Part shown: piece after piece, positions 33,383 to 42,394 of the stretch | How positions within the stretch are numbered: position 1 is the first letter of the stretch | How the letters are laid out: each line of letters starts with the position of its first letter | NCBI GenBank assembly: GCA_031426915.1 | Contig: JASJPB010000013.1 | Coordinates: forward strand, 62,001 to 126,000 | DNA: 64,000 nucleotides | Direction: 5' to 3' | From: Sulfurimicrobium sp031426915 | GTDB taxonomy: Bacteria > Pseudomonadota > Gammaproteobacteria > Burkholderiales > Sulfuricellaceae | The notes under the pieces: model-generated | Databases searched by the model: none | Seen by the model: the letters and a program-made list of their open reading frames with translations, nothing else | Told to the model about the DNA's origin: nothing | Position numbers and translations under genes: made by a program

Positions 33383-33411
33383 CGGAATCGACAGTCGACA
33401 GATTTCAGGCG

Positions 33412-33951
33412 TTACCTGCCGGGCTTCAGCAGCGATTTGATATTGGAATCCACGGGCAATACATAATCGTGGGCGGCCATGACCATGTTGTCGCGAATCC
33501 CGATCAGCTTCAGATTGACGTAAACATAGTCACGCCCTTCGGCATAGGTACCGACCACCACGGCCTGCGCGTTGTGATTCCTTGATATGTCCTTCACTTC
33601 CCGGGAAAGCAGAAATTCGCCCTCGCTCTGTTTGACGAAAATATTTTCACGCAGTTTAAGTTCGACCACCGAGTAACCAGACTTGGTGAATTTTGCGCCG
33701 ATCTGCTCCGACAAAGCACGTCCGAAACGGGACGATTCGGTAAGGGCATCGACGTTGACCAGCGTGGCAACGACTAGGGGCAGATTCTTGTCCAGAGGCA
33801 GCTTGGCCGAGGACAACAAAGCCTCCACGCCACTGTAATTGGCCTGGACCAGCTTGCTGTTCGCCGCAGCCTCATAGGAAGGCCCGCTTGCACACCCGGA
33901 TGCCACGGCACTCAAGAGCGCGGCAGCGATGGCAATATGTTTTTTCATCAT
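33412..33951 (-). CDS. FlgO-like lipoprotein
   Basis: A 179-aa predicted lipoprotein (signal then lipobox VASGC|ASG) with a FlgO domain: LVVATLVNVDALTESSRFGRALSEQIGAKFTKSGY and an ending that binds none of the known catalytic motifs. In Vibrio FlgO is an outer-membrane protein needed for motility, but homologues occur without flagella. Start ATG 33951 overlaps the upstream stop (ATGA), which decides it over the longer frame to 33969. Confidence 0.8.
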   Translation of the reverse strand: MMKKHIAIAAALLSAVASGCASGPSYEAAANSKLVQANYSGVEALLSSAKLPLDKNLPLVVATLVNVDALTESSRFGRALSEQIGAKFTKSGYSVVELKLRENIFVKQSEGEFLLSREVKDISRNHNAQAVVVGTYAEGRDYVYVNLKLIGIRDNMVMAAHDYVLPVDSNIKSLLKPGR

Positions 33952-34628
33952 TGGCCCACCACCTTCCATGCCTTGACCACAGGCGCCTTGCGCTGCGGCT
34001 CGACGAACAAGCTGGCATCCGCCTCTTCCAGATAATAGATATCGGATTTACGCATCACGAAACGACCATCCGCGGTAATGGATGTGGTCACGATCAATTC
34101 CGTTTTTGTCGGTCCTCCGGCCAGATGCCCGAAGCCAAGATCGGCCAGGCCCACCAGTGCCAGCCCGCCCAGCATCTGCGCTTCGGTCGGGGCATAGAGT
34201 GCAATGTCGCGCGCCACCAGCACACCGGCTGTCAGTGTGGTCAGCATCCCGGGACTATAATTCGGGCGCTCGCTATTATGCTGAACCAGTTGGGTTTCAT
34301 ACTGCACGGTAACTGCGCCCTCGCGACTGGGGCTCACAGGCAAGCCGCGATTGACCAGCTGACTGACCAGGAAATTGCCGAATGCCTTGTTGAAAGTCGT
34401 TTTTTCCTGGGCCGGCATGACGTAAAGCAGGCGGCCATTGAGATAATCATTCTTTGCCAGGGAGGCTTCAGTTTGCGCCACCACATCCGACGCCAGCACG
34501 TCCCAGTGATGGGACGCCTTGGCCTTCTTCTGGTAGGAAACCGGGTAAGTCTGCGCCACAGGCACCTGCGACGCGCAACCTGCGGCGGTAAGTGCAGCAG
34601 CAATCAAGCTTGCGCTGAGAATCTTCAT
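33948..34628 (-). CDS. Lipoprotein upstream of the FlgO-like gene, unknown
   Basis: Start ATG 34628 has AAAGGAA 8 bases upstream and opens a clear signal with lipobox LTAAGC|ASQ; the open frame beyond it to 34871 has no such features. The 226-aa product contains a beta-rich domain and a hydrophobic Gly/Ala/Leu segment (TEAQMLGGLALVGLADLGFG). No family recognised. It forms a two-gene operon with the FlgO-like gene and probably functions with it in the envelope. Confidence 0.75.
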   Translation of the reverse strand: MKILSASLIAAALTAAGCASQVPVAQTYPVSYQKKAKASHHWDVLASDVVAQTEASLAKNDYLNGRLLYVMPAQEKTTFNKAFGNFLVSQLVNRGLPVSPSREGAVTVQYETQLVQHNSERPNYSPGMLTTLTAGVLVARDIALYAPTEAQMLGGLALVGLADLGFGHLAGGPTKTELIVTTSITADGRFVMRKSDIYYLEEADASLFVEPQRKAPVVKAWKVVGQ

Positions 34629-34793
34629 GTTGCCCGTTCCTTTAATCTTGTTATTCAGTAACCGCATAATAGGCTTAGTGTAATGACATGGAAAAGGAAA
34701 GTAAATTGTTTCCAATGGGTTAAACCCGGCGATCAGGCAGGCGGATACTAGCCTTATGTTAATATTACCTACCCCAACTCGTACCGCTGCATC

Positions 34794-35786
34794 TTGAAAC
34801 CGATCACTTTTTCCATCCTCCGCCTCCTGAGCAACACCAGTTTCCAGTCTGGAGAACAAGTTGCCCGCCAATTGGGCATTTCCCGCGCATCGGTGTGGCA
34901 GGCGCTACGGGATCTTGAGCGCCATGACATCAAGCTATTCCGTCTGCCCGGGCGCGGCTACCGACTCGCGGAACCTTTGCAGTGGCTGGATGCGGATGAA
35001 GTCATGCGCGCCCTTGGCAGCAAAGCCGCCCTGATCGGCCTGGAGGTGGTGGATGTGGCGCAATCCAGCAACAGCATGCTGATGCACAAGGCCGCCCTGG
35101 GAGCCAATCACGGCAGTTGTCTCGCCGTGGAGCTGCAAACAGGGGGAAGGGGCAGACGCGGCCGGGCATGGCATGCCAGCCTTGGCGGCAGCCTGACTTT
35201 TTCGCTGCTATGGCGCTTCAACCAGGGCGCGGGTTTTCTCTCCGGCCTCAGTCTGGCGGTGGGGGTGGCATTGATGCGTGCACTGGAACAGGCCGGCGTG
35301 GCGGGTACACAGCTCAAATGGCCTAACGACGTGCTGCACGACAGGCGCAAACTGGCCGGCATCCTGATCGAGCTGCAGGGAGACATGCTCGGCCCCAGCG
35401 CAGCCGTGATCGGCATCGGCCTCAACCTGAAACTCTCCGACCGGACCAGGGCCAACATCGACCAGGCATCGGTCGACCTCGCGTCTGTCGACCTCGCCTC
35501 GGCCGACACCGCGTTGCCCGACCGCAATCAAATGCTGGCGCTGATTCTGGGGCATCTCGCTGATGTCCTGCAGCAATTCGAGGTCCTGGGTTTCGCCTCC
35601 CTGCGCGAGGAGTGGAGCCGCCACCATGCTTATCACGACCAGGCGGTGCGCATGTTGATGCCGGACGGCAGTATTCACGCCGGGACCGTAACCGGCGTGG
35701 CGGATGATGGCGCACTGCTGGTACGCGACATCAACGGAGAGCGGCGCTTCACCTCGGGGGAAATCAGCATGCGGGCCGGCACATGA
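34794..35786 (+). CDS. birA: Biotin-[acetyl-CoA-carboxylase] ligase / biotin repressor BirA
   Basis: Bifunctional: N-terminal HTH (SGEQVARQLGISRASVWQALRDLE) and biotin protein ligase domain with GGRGRRGRAW and KWPNDVL. The TTG start at 34794 yields 330 aa and the complete HTH. Between the ligase core and the C-terminal domain is a repeat insertion, QASVDLASVDLASADT (about residues 223-238), encoded by imperfect 15-base repeats. The last codons overlap coaX. Confidence 0.92.
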   Translation: MKPITFSILRLLSNTSFQSGEQVARQLGISRASVWQALRDLERHDIKLFRLPGRGYRLAEPLQWLDADEVMRALGSKAALIGLEVVDVAQSSNSMLMHKAALGANHGSCLAVELQTGGRGRRGRAWHASLGGSLTFSLLWRFNQGAGFLSGLSLAVGVALMRALEQAGVAGTQLKWPNDVLHDRRKLAGILIELQGDMLGPSAAVIGIGLNLKLSDRTRANIDQASVDLASVDLASADTALPDRNQMLALILGHLADVLQQFEVLGFASLREEWSRHHAYHDQAVRMLMPDGSIHAGTVTGVADDGALLVRDINGERRFTSGEISMRAGT

Positions 35787-36499
35787 TTATCCTCGCCGTC
35801 GATGCCGGCAACACCCGCATCAAATGGGGACTGCACGCCGACGGCGCATGGCTGGAACAATCCTGGACGCCGACCGCGCAGCCCCAACTGGAAACACAAT
35901 GGCTCCATCTGCCGCAGCCGCAACAGGTCCTGGTCTCCAACGTTGCTGGAAGCGATGCCGAAAGTGCGATAGTGGCAGCCAGCCGGCAGTGGCGTATCCA
36001 GCCTTGCTTCATCCGCCCGCAAGCGGCCCAATGCGGCGTCATCAATGGCTATGCCGAACCCGGACAGCTCGGCCCGGACCGTTGGGCGGCGCTGATCGCA
36101 GCCCGCCACTTGCACCCCGGCCATGACTTGCTGGTGGTGCAAGCCGGCACGGCGACCACCATCGACACTCTCGACGCCAGCGGCCATTTTCGCGGCGGCC
36201 TGATCCTGCCTGGCCTGGACCTGATGCTGGACGCACTGGCACGCAATACGGCCGGATTGGCGCGCCACTGCGGCAAGATGTCTCCCTTCCCCGACAACAC
36301 CGCCGACGCCATATTCAGCGGCGCCGCAAATGCCATTGCCGGCGCGGTGGAGCGTAGCTACCAACGGCTCGCAAACCAACCGCTATGTTTGCTCAGCGGC
36401 GGCGATATGGATATTCTGCTGCCTTTATTGAGTATTCCGGCACACAAGGTGGATCATCTGGTGCTGCAGGGACTGCTCCGAATTGCCCTTGAAATTTGA
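35783..36499 (+). CDS. coaX: Type III pantothenate kinase CoaX
   Basis: First step of coenzyme A synthesis. The ASKHA-type motifs are DAGNTRIKWG (residues 7-16), GPDRWAAL and QAGTATTIDTLD. Length 238 aa. Overlap with birA (ATGA) is the common betaproteobacterial arrangement. Confidence 0.93.
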   Translation: MIILAVDAGNTRIKWGLHADGAWLEQSWTPTAQPQLETQWLHLPQPQQVLVSNVAGSDAESAIVAASRQWRIQPCFIRPQAAQCGVINGYAEPGQLGPDRWAALIAARHLHPGHDLLVVQAGTATTIDTLDASGHFRGGLILPGLDLMLDALARNTAGLARHCGKMSPFPDNTADAIFSGAANAIAGAVERSYQRLANQPLCLLSGGDMDILLPLLSIPAHKVDHLVLQGLLRIALEI

Positions 36500-36509
36500 G
36501 AAAGAAAAA

Positions 36510-37445
36510 ATGAATACATTGATTTGCGGCTCCCTGGCCTACGACAGCATCATGGTGTTCCCCGACCAGTTCAAGAACCACATCCTGCCGGAACAGATAC
36601 ATATCCTGAACGTGGCTTTCCTGGTGCCGGAAATGCGCCGCGAGTTCGGCGGCTGCGCCGGCAACATTGCCTACAACCTCAAGCTGCTGGGCGGCAAGCC
36701 GCTCATCATGGCCACCGTGGGCGACGACTTCGAGCCCTATGCGCAGCGGCTGGATGGACTCGGGCTGGCACAAACCCACGTGCGCCGGGCCAGCGGCTCG
36801 TACACCGCACAGGCTTTCATCACCACCGACCTGGACGATAACCAGATCACCGCCTTTCACCCCGGCGCGATGAGTTTTTCGCACCACAACCACGTGCATG
36901 ATGCCAGCAATGTCGCCCTCGGCATCGTCGCCCCGGACGGGCGCGACGGCATGCAGCAGCACGCGCGCGAGTTCCACGACAAGGGCGTACCGTTCGTGTT
37001 CGATCCGGGTCAGGGGCTGCCCATGTTCAACGGCGAGGAACTGCTGAACTTCGTCTCGCTCGCGGATTACGTGGCGCTCAACGACTATGAGGCCAAGCTG
37101 TTGCAGGAGCGCACCGGGCAAAGCCTGGAACAGCTGGCCAGGGGAGTGCGCGCCCTGATCGTCACACTGGGCGCCAAGGGCTCGGTGATATACAGCGACG
37201 GCAAGATGCTGGAAATCCCCTGCGTTGCGGCCGAGCAGCTTGTCGACCCCACCGGCTGCGGCGATGCTTACCGCGCCGGCCTGCTCTACGGCATCGTTAA
37301 CGGCATGGACTGGGAAATGACCGGGCGCCTCGCCGCACTGATGGGAGCGCTCAAGATCGCCAGCCGCGGCGGACAAAACCATGTGCATTCGCGTGATGAA
37401 ATCGCCGCACGCTTCAAGCAGCATTTCGGCACCAGCTTCGAATAA
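36510..37445 (+). CDS. PfkB-family carbohydrate/nucleoside kinase (adenosine kinase-like)
   Basis: A 311-aa ribokinase-fold kinase: N-terminal GGCAGNIAYNLKLLGG, and the C-terminal signature DPTGCGDAYRAGLL with the catalytic Asp. Members in Betaproteobacteria are called adenosine kinase-like, but the substrate is not certain. ATG 36510 lies after an AAAGAAAA stretch and avoids the coaX overlap of the longer frame. It ends in TAATG with the next gene. Confidence 0.87.
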   Translation: MNTLICGSLAYDSIMVFPDQFKNHILPEQIHILNVAFLVPEMRREFGGCAGNIAYNLKLLGGKPLIMATVGDDFEPYAQRLDGLGLAQTHVRRASGSYTAQAFITTDLDDNQITAFHPGAMSFSHHNHVHDASNVALGIVAPDGRDGMQQHAREFHDKGVPFVFDPGQGLPMFNGEELLNFVSLADYVALNDYEAKLLQERTGQSLEQLARGVRALIVTLGAKGSVIYSDGKMLEIPCVAAEQLVDPTGCGDAYRAGLLYGIVNGMDWEMTGRLAALMGALKIASRGGQNHVHSRDEIAARFKQHFGTSFE

Positions 37446-38248
37446 TGGAGCCGACGTCCCTAGCCGTGCGGGCCTGGCGCCTGCTGCGACTGGGATTGCA
37501 CATCGCGCGCGGGGTGCTGACCGCTTTCCTGGTGCTGCCTTGGGGTAGTCCGGGGTTACGCATGACGCTTACCCGGGAATGGTCACGTAGCCTGCTGGCC
37601 CTGCTTGAGGTACGGCTGGAAGTCCGGGGCAAACCACTGGATTGGACCAGCCGCAATACCCTGGTGGTTGCCAACCATGTTTCCTGGCTGGACATTTACC
37701 TGCTCAACGCGGCACGCCCGTTGCGCTTCGTTTCCAAGGCCGAGGTGCGCGGCTGGCCGGTGGTGGGCTGGCTGGCGGTGTTCACCGGCACTTTGTTTCT
37801 GGAACGCGGCAAGCGCCGCGACACCGCCCGCGTCAACGATGCCGTCACCCGCGCGCTGGCAGACGGGGACTGCGTGGCCTTCTTCCCCGAAGGCACAACC
37901 ACCGACGGCACCCACATCAAGCCTTTTCTTTCTTCCCTGCTGCAAGCCGCGGTCAACGCCCAATCCACATTGCAGCCCGTGGCGCTGAGCTACCTCCGGC
38001 CAGACGGTGGAATCGACACCACGGCGGCCTATTACGGCGACATGTCGATGCTGGATTCCTTGCGCAATATTCTGGCGCAGAGGCATATCAGGGCAGAGCT
38101 ACGCCTCCTCGATCCCATTGCCTGCACCGGAAAGCAGCGCAGGGAATTGGCCCAACAGGCGGAGAACGCTATTTCCAGCTCTTTGAATCTGGCAACCCAG
38201 CGCAAGACACCTGAAACAACTGGCGATCTTCCAGCCGTAGCGCCGTGA
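37445..38248 (+). CDS. 1-acyl-sn-glycerol-3-phosphate acyltransferase (PlsC-like)
   Basis: A 267-aa acyltransferase with a membrane-embedded N-terminus (LGLHIARGVLTAFLVLPWG), the catalytic NHVSWLD (HX4D) and FPEGTTTDG motifs. It probably makes phosphatidic acid or a related lipid. The 3' end overlaps apaH on the opposite strand by 80 bases, so the C-terminal tail (after about residue 241) is encoded in both directions. Confidence 0.87.
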   Translation: MEPTSLAVRAWRLLRLGLHIARGVLTAFLVLPWGSPGLRMTLTREWSRSLLALLEVRLEVRGKPLDWTSRNTLVVANHVSWLDIYLLNAARPLRFVSKAEVRGWPVVGWLAVFTGTLFLERGKRRDTARVNDAVTRALADGDCVAFFPEGTTTDGTHIKPFLSSLLQAAVNAQSTLQPVALSYLRPDGGIDTTAAYYGDMSMLDSLRNILAQRHIRAELRLLDPIACTGKQRRELAQQAENAISSSLNLATQRKTPETTGDLPAVAP

Positions 38249-38996
38249 GCTGACCGCTCCACAGGCAGCCCGTATCCAGCGCCGCCAGTTTGGGCCGCAA
38301 CATCAGCCCCAACGCCGACCAGTGGCCAAAGATGACAGAGGCGTCTGCGCTGGCGCGATCCGGTACTTCATACCAGGGCATCAGGTCCTGTGGCTGGCTG
38401 CCCGGTTCGCCTTTGTGCGCGAAGTCGATTTCACCCTGCGCCGTGCAAAAACGTAGCCGCGTCATGGCATTGGTGATCAGACGCAAGCGGCTCATGCCGT
38501 GCAGATCGTCGCGCCAGTGACGCGGCTCGTTGCCGTACATGTGGGCCAGGAAATCCTTATAACCCGGGCCGCGCAGCACCTCCTGCACCTCCGCCGCCAG
38601 GGACAGGGCCTGCTCCGGCGTCCATTGCGGCAGCAAACCGGCATGCACCAGCAGATAGCCGTTCTCGCCATAAGCCAGCGGCTGGCAACGCAACCAGCCC
38701 AGCAATTGTTCCCGGTCCGGCGCTGCGAGGACATCCTGAATGGTGTCGCTACGGTGCAGCGGCACATAGCCTTCCGCCACCGCGAGGGTATGCAGGTCGT
38801 GGTTGCCCAGCACCGTGACCAGCGCGTCGCCCAAACTCATGGCCCAGCGCAGGATGGCGGCTGAACCGTTGCCGCGGTTGACCAGATCGCCCACCAGCCA
38901 GACTTTGTCGCGGGCCGGATCGAAGGCAATATGGTCGAGCAGTTTTTCCAGCGCAAGGTGGCAACCCTGCAGATCGCCGATGGCATAAATAGGCAT
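38169..38996 (-). CDS. apaH: Symmetrical bis(5'-nucleosyl)-tetraphosphatase ApaH
   Basis: Hydrolyses Ap4A to two ADP. Calcineurin-like metal motifs are GDLQGC, GDLVNRG, GNHD and HAG, and the family-specific end ALDTGCLWSGQLTALRLEDRQLFQV is present. The last 12 residues run past that conserved end into the 3' region of the acyltransferase gene. Confidence 0.95.
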   Translation of the reverse strand: MPIYAIGDLQGCHLALEKLLDHIAFDPARDKVWLVGDLVNRGNGSAAILRWAMSLGDALVTVLGNHDLHTLAVAEGYVPLHRSDTIQDVLAAPDREQLLGWLRCQPLAYGENGYLLVHAGLLPQWTPEQALSLAAEVQEVLRGPGYKDFLAHMYGNEPRHWRDDLHGMSRLRLITNAMTRLRFCTAQGEIDFAHKGEPGSQPQDLMPWYEVPDRASADASVIFGHWSALGLMLRPKLAALDTGCLWSGQLTALRLEDRQLFQVSCAGLPDSKSWK

Positions 38997-39055
38997 ATCG
39001 GATTATTTTTGCTAATGTGTGACCGACATTCTAACCGGGCACGGCGGAGGACAAG

Positions 39056-39493
39056 ATGGAAATCGCATGGTGGCACTGGATTGCGGGCGGCATCATCCTG
39101 ATATTGCTGGAGCTGGCCGTGCCCGCCTTCTTCCTGATCTGGTTCGGTCTGGGGGCGCTGCTGGTGGGTCTCATCGTGCTCGCCCTGCCGATTTCGCTGG
39201 CGGCCCAGTTGACGCTCTGGGCCTTGTTTTCCGGCGCCATGGTGTTCCTGTGGTTTCGCTACATCAAGAACCCCGACCGCACCAAGGCGGGTATTTCCAA
39301 GGAAGCCTTTATTGGAGAGGTCGGCATGATCGTAAAGGAAGTTTCGGAAATGCAAAAAGGCGAGATCCGTTTCCAGAAACCGATTCTCGGCTCGGAAACC
39401 TGGCCGGTAATCGCCGACGAACGCATCCCCGCCGGCGAGCGGGCGCGCATTGTGGATGTAATGGGCCAAACCCTCAAGGTTTCAAAAAAATAG
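39056..39493 (+). CDS. NfeD-family membrane protein
   Basis: A 145-aa protein with two membrane segments (IAGGIILILLELAVPAFFLIW and following) and a C-terminal OB-like domain (EAFIGEVGMIVKE, GERARIVDVMGQTLKV). NfeD proteins pair with SPFH/stomatin proteins, and the SPFH gene follows 10 bases later. They are thought to organise membrane microdomains. Confidence 0.92.
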   Translation: MEIAWWHWIAGGIILILLELAVPAFFLIWFGLGALLVGLIVLALPISLAAQLTLWALFSGAMVFLWFRYIKNPDRTKAGISKEAFIGEVGMIVKEVSEMQKGEIRFQKPILGSETWPVIADERIPAGERARIVDVMGQTLKVSKK

Positions 39494-39503
39494 GAGTAAG
39501 AGC

Positions 39504-40352
39504 ATGGAACTCACTTTTCTAGGCTTCATATTTTTCATTTTCGTCGCCGTCACCGTCGCCAAGGGCGTGCGCATCGTGCCGCAGGGCGAGGAATGGGTGG
39601 TGGAACGCCTCGGCAAATACCACACCACCATGCTGCCCGGCCTGCATCTGCTCATTCCCTACATCGACCGCGTCGGTTACAAGGTCCCCACCAAGGACCT
39701 CATCCTCGACATCCCACAGCAGGAGGTCATCACCAAGGACAACGCGGTGCTGGTCGTCAATGCCATCGCCTTCGTCAAGGTGACCGACACGCAGAATGCG
39801 GTCTATGGCGTCACCAGCTTCGAACTGGCCATCGTCAACATCATTCAGACCACGCTGCGTTCCATCGTCGGCGAAATGGAACTGGATCAGGCGCTCTCGT
39901 CGCGGGAGCAAATCAAGGTTCGCCTCAAGGAATCCATTTCCGACGACGTGGCGGACTGGGGCCTGACCTTGAAATCGGTCGAAATCCAGGACATCAAGCC
40001 CTCGCCCTCGATGCAGGATTCCATGGAGCGCCAGGCTGCGGCGGAGCGCGAGCGCAAGGCCACCGTCACCAAGGCCGAGGGCGACAAGCAGGCCGCGATC
40101 CTGGAAGCGGAAGCCAGACTGGAAGCGGCCAAGCGCGATGCACAGGCGCAAATCGTGCTGGCGCAAGGCGCGGCGGAAGCGATCAAGCGCGTAACCGAAT
40201 CGATTCCGGACCGGGAGTTCCCTGCCTATTATTTGCTGGGGGAAAAATACATCCAGGCCATGCGCGAACTGGCCTCGTCCCCCAACAGCAAAACCGTGGT
40301 ATTGCCTGCCGACATCATGCAGACGGTGCAGAGCCTGCTGGGGAAAAAATAG
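39504..40352 (+). CDS. SPFH/Band 7 (stomatin-like, QmcA-type) protein
   Basis: A 282-aa protein: one N-terminal membrane helix, the SPFH domain (about residues 17-190; RIVPQGEEWVVERLGKY, IPYIDRVGYKVPTKD) and a charged coiled coil rich in Ala/Lys/Glu (AAERERKATVTKAEGDKQAAI). It forms oligomers at the inner membrane with the NfeD partner encoded just upstream. GGAGTAAGAGC serves as RBS region. Confidence 0.94.
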   Translation: MELTFLGFIFFIFVAVTVAKGVRIVPQGEEWVVERLGKYHTTMLPGLHLLIPYIDRVGYKVPTKDLILDIPQQEVITKDNAVLVVNAIAFVKVTDTQNAVYGVTSFELAIVNIIQTTLRSIVGEMELDQALSSREQIKVRLKESISDDVADWGLTLKSVEIQDIKPSPSMQDSMERQAAAERERKATVTKAEGDKQAAILEAEARLEAAKRDAQAQIVLAQGAAEAIKRVTESIPDREFPAYYLLGEKYIQAMRELASSPNSKTVVLPADIMQTVQSLLGKK

Positions 40353-40387
40353 GGAAAACCCCGTTATTTCAATATCATATTCATGAC

Positions 40388-41341
40388 ATGAAAACCCCAA
40401 AAGAGACATTACAGGAAAGTGTTACGCATCAGCGCGAGGCACTCATCGAGCTGTTGCAGGAACCGTTGCGTCAATTGGCCACCGCCTGCCGCACGGTATG
40501 GGCCGACCGCGCACAGCTGAATGCATTGCTGGCCGAAGCATTGAAGGAGCTGCCGTATTGCAAGCACCTCTACGTGTTGGACGCCGCCGCGCACCAGATC
40601 AGCGACAACGTCAGCCAGGGCGGTTTGCTGGAAGGTTTTGGCCGGGATCGTTCGCAACGGCCCTACCTGTCACCGCATGAACCCGTTGCGGATTTCGTGC
40701 TCTCGGATGCTTACATCAGCCTGCGCGAGCGACGCCCTTCCCTGACCGCAATCCAGGTAGTGCGCGACGAATCGGGTTCCCTGCTGGGATACATCGGTGC
40801 CTATTTTGGTTTGCGCGACCTGCCCCTGACACGGGTTCTCTACGAAGAACCCAGATACTGGCGCCAGATCAAGGGCGACCCGTCCATACGCGGCACCGTT
40901 TTCCATCAGACGCGTGCGGAAAGCGAGATGGACCGGCATATCGATACCGTCCTGGGCGTGATGACGGAGTTGATGCTGTATCACGGGGTGTTCCATGTGA
41001 TTCTGCATTTTTCCAGCAGCCGGGCCATCGTCTGGGTGGTCACGGACCCGTTTCGTTACCGCCTGCTGGATTTCAGCGAACTGATCGACCCCAACATCTG
41101 CCTGGCCTATCCGCGCCTGCCCTACCCGGCAGATGCACTGGTGCCGGCGGAGCGCATCCGCAATGTGCTGGAAACTTTTCGCGGATTACGCCTGATGGAC
41201 GAAATGTTCTATCTGCGCTCGGGCACGCTGAACATCTTCAATGGCATTGTCGGCCTGACTTTTTCCTGCGACGGCTCGCACTACATCCCCTATGATGAAT
41301 TCCTGGAAATGGACAACGCCTTCTGGGTAGGAGGTCAGTGA
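40388..41341 (+). CDS. PDC sensor domain-like protein
   Basis: ATG 40388 starts MKTPKETLQESVTHQ; the frame beyond is only the SPFH gene out of phase. The 317-aa product has an N-terminal helix and a cache/PDC-like domain (FGRDRSQRPYLSPHEPVADFVLSDAYISLRERR, then GYIGAYFGLRDL), but no membrane helix, HAMP or output domain. A C-terminal domain with NVLETFRGLRLMDEMFYLRSG follows. A stand-alone sensor or binding protein; ligand unknown. Confidence 0.75.
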   Translation: MKTPKETLQESVTHQREALIELLQEPLRQLATACRTVWADRAQLNALLAEALKELPYCKHLYVLDAAAHQISDNVSQGGLLEGFGRDRSQRPYLSPHEPVADFVLSDAYISLRERRPSLTAIQVVRDESGSLLGYIGAYFGLRDLPLTRVLYEEPRYWRQIKGDPSIRGTVFHQTRAESEMDRHIDTVLGVMTELMLYHGVFHVILHFSSSRAIVWVVTDPFRYRLLDFSELIDPNICLAYPRLPYPADALVPAERIRNVLETFRGLRLMDEMFYLRSGTLNIFNGIVGLTFSCDGSHYIPYDEFLEMDNAFWVGGQ

Positions 41342-41357
41342 GGGCGTAACAAGCCAG

Positions 41358-41642
41358 TCAGAGCGTTGTCAGCCTGGCAATCCAGTCGCCATACAGGGAC
41401 GTCAGCACGGTCACAGCAGGCAGCACATAAAAGTAGGCGCGCATCAGGCTGCGAATCTTGCGGTTGGCGGTCTTGAGTTCCATGAAATGATCGACCACCA
41501 CCCTCCCCTTGAAGGCCATGGTCAGCGAAATGATCAATGTGACGACAAAGCTTGGATCGGCGGACTCCCCGACCAGCGCGCCGCCCAAGGTCAGGACCAC
41601 CAGCACAAGCCAGAGACGATCAAGCAGTTTTTCGTGTGACAT
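41358..41642 (-). CDS. Cytochrome c oxidase subunit IV / NorF-like small membrane protein
   Basis: A 94-aa protein with three membrane segments, ending in LTTL. The pattern (WLVLVVLTLGGALVGE, LIISLTMAFKGRVVVDHFMEL) matches the prokaryotic COX4/NorF family. It follows the subunit III-like gene by 15 bases. It probably aids assembly or stability of a heme-copper oxidase or NO reductase encoded elsewhere. Confidence 0.75.
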   Translation of the reverse strand: MSHEKLLDRLWLVLVVLTLGGALVGESADPSFVVTLIISLTMAFKGRVVVDHFMELKTANRKIRSLMRAYFYVLPAVTVLTSLYGDWIARLTTL

Positions 41643-41657
41643 GATTATCCCCGAGGC

Positions 41658-42254
41658 TCAGCGCAGCACGTAAAGAAGCGGGAAAATCACCAGCCAGGCC
41701 AGATCGGTGGCATGCCAGTAGGAGGCGAAAGCTTCCAGGCCGTCGTGCTCTTGCGGCGTATAGGCGCCGGTTTTGGTGCGCACCACCACCCACGACAAGC
41801 CCATCATTCCCCATCCCACATGCACGATATGGGTGAAGGTCAGGTAGTAATAGACTGAAAAAAAGATGCCGGTGCGGCCAGTGATGTCCTGGCTGATATT
41901 CCACTGAAACTCAAAATATTTGATGACCATGTAGGCGGACGCAGCGACCAGCACCAGGTACAGCCAGCGGGAACACGCCTGCCTGCGGTTTTCGCGCATC
42001 GCGACCACGGCCTTGGCAACGAAATAGCTGCCGGAAATCATCATGATGGTGTTAAGCGTGCCGGCCAGCAGGCACAGCCGGGCAGGGCCTTCCCGGAACG
42101 CTTCCGGAAAGTGCGCCCTGGCGATGAAGTACACGCTGAACAGCAACGCGAATTCGGTCATCTCGCTCAGAATTCCGGCCCAGATACCCTTGTTGCCCGG
42201 GATGCGACCTTCGGCTACTGGTGCTGGCAGGGAAATGTCTGCGCCTGATGACAC
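41658..42254 (-). CDS. Cytochrome c oxidase subunit III-like protein (NorE type)
   Basis: Five-helix heme-copper oxidase subunit III family, 198 aa when started at GTG 42254, which has CGAGG 8-9 bases upstream. The longer frame to 42377 adds residues unlike the family. Motifs: PGNKGIWAGILSEMTEFALLFSVYF, GTLNTIMMISGSYFVAKAV and FTHIVHVGWGMMGL. The NorE type accompanies NO reductase; catalytic subunits are not in this window. Confidence 0.85.
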   Translation of the reverse strand: MSSGADISLPAPVAEGRIPGNKGIWAGILSEMTEFALLFSVYFIARAHFPEAFREGPARLCLLAGTLNTIMMISGSYFVAKAVVAMRENRRQACSRWLYLVLVAASAYMVIKYFEFQWNISQDITGRTGIFFSVYYYLTFTHIVHVGWGMMGLSWVVVRTKTGAYTPQEHDGLEAFASYWHATDLAWLVIFPLLYVLR

Positions 42255-42394
42255 TACGGCTACCTCGTGAAATATGTGTAAAACCCCCACCAACTTTAGC
42301 AGGGTTTTAGCGAGACCGGAATTGCCGCGATAGCGGAAAAATGCCGCAAGCCAAGCCATGATAAAATGGCTCCCCATTCAGCTTGATTTGTTTC

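Noticed and set aside
39593..40387. Long N-terminal extension of the PDC-like protein inside the SPFH gene
   Set aside because: The SPFH protein is intact in its own frame; the extension is His/Gly/Arg-rich shadow sequence.
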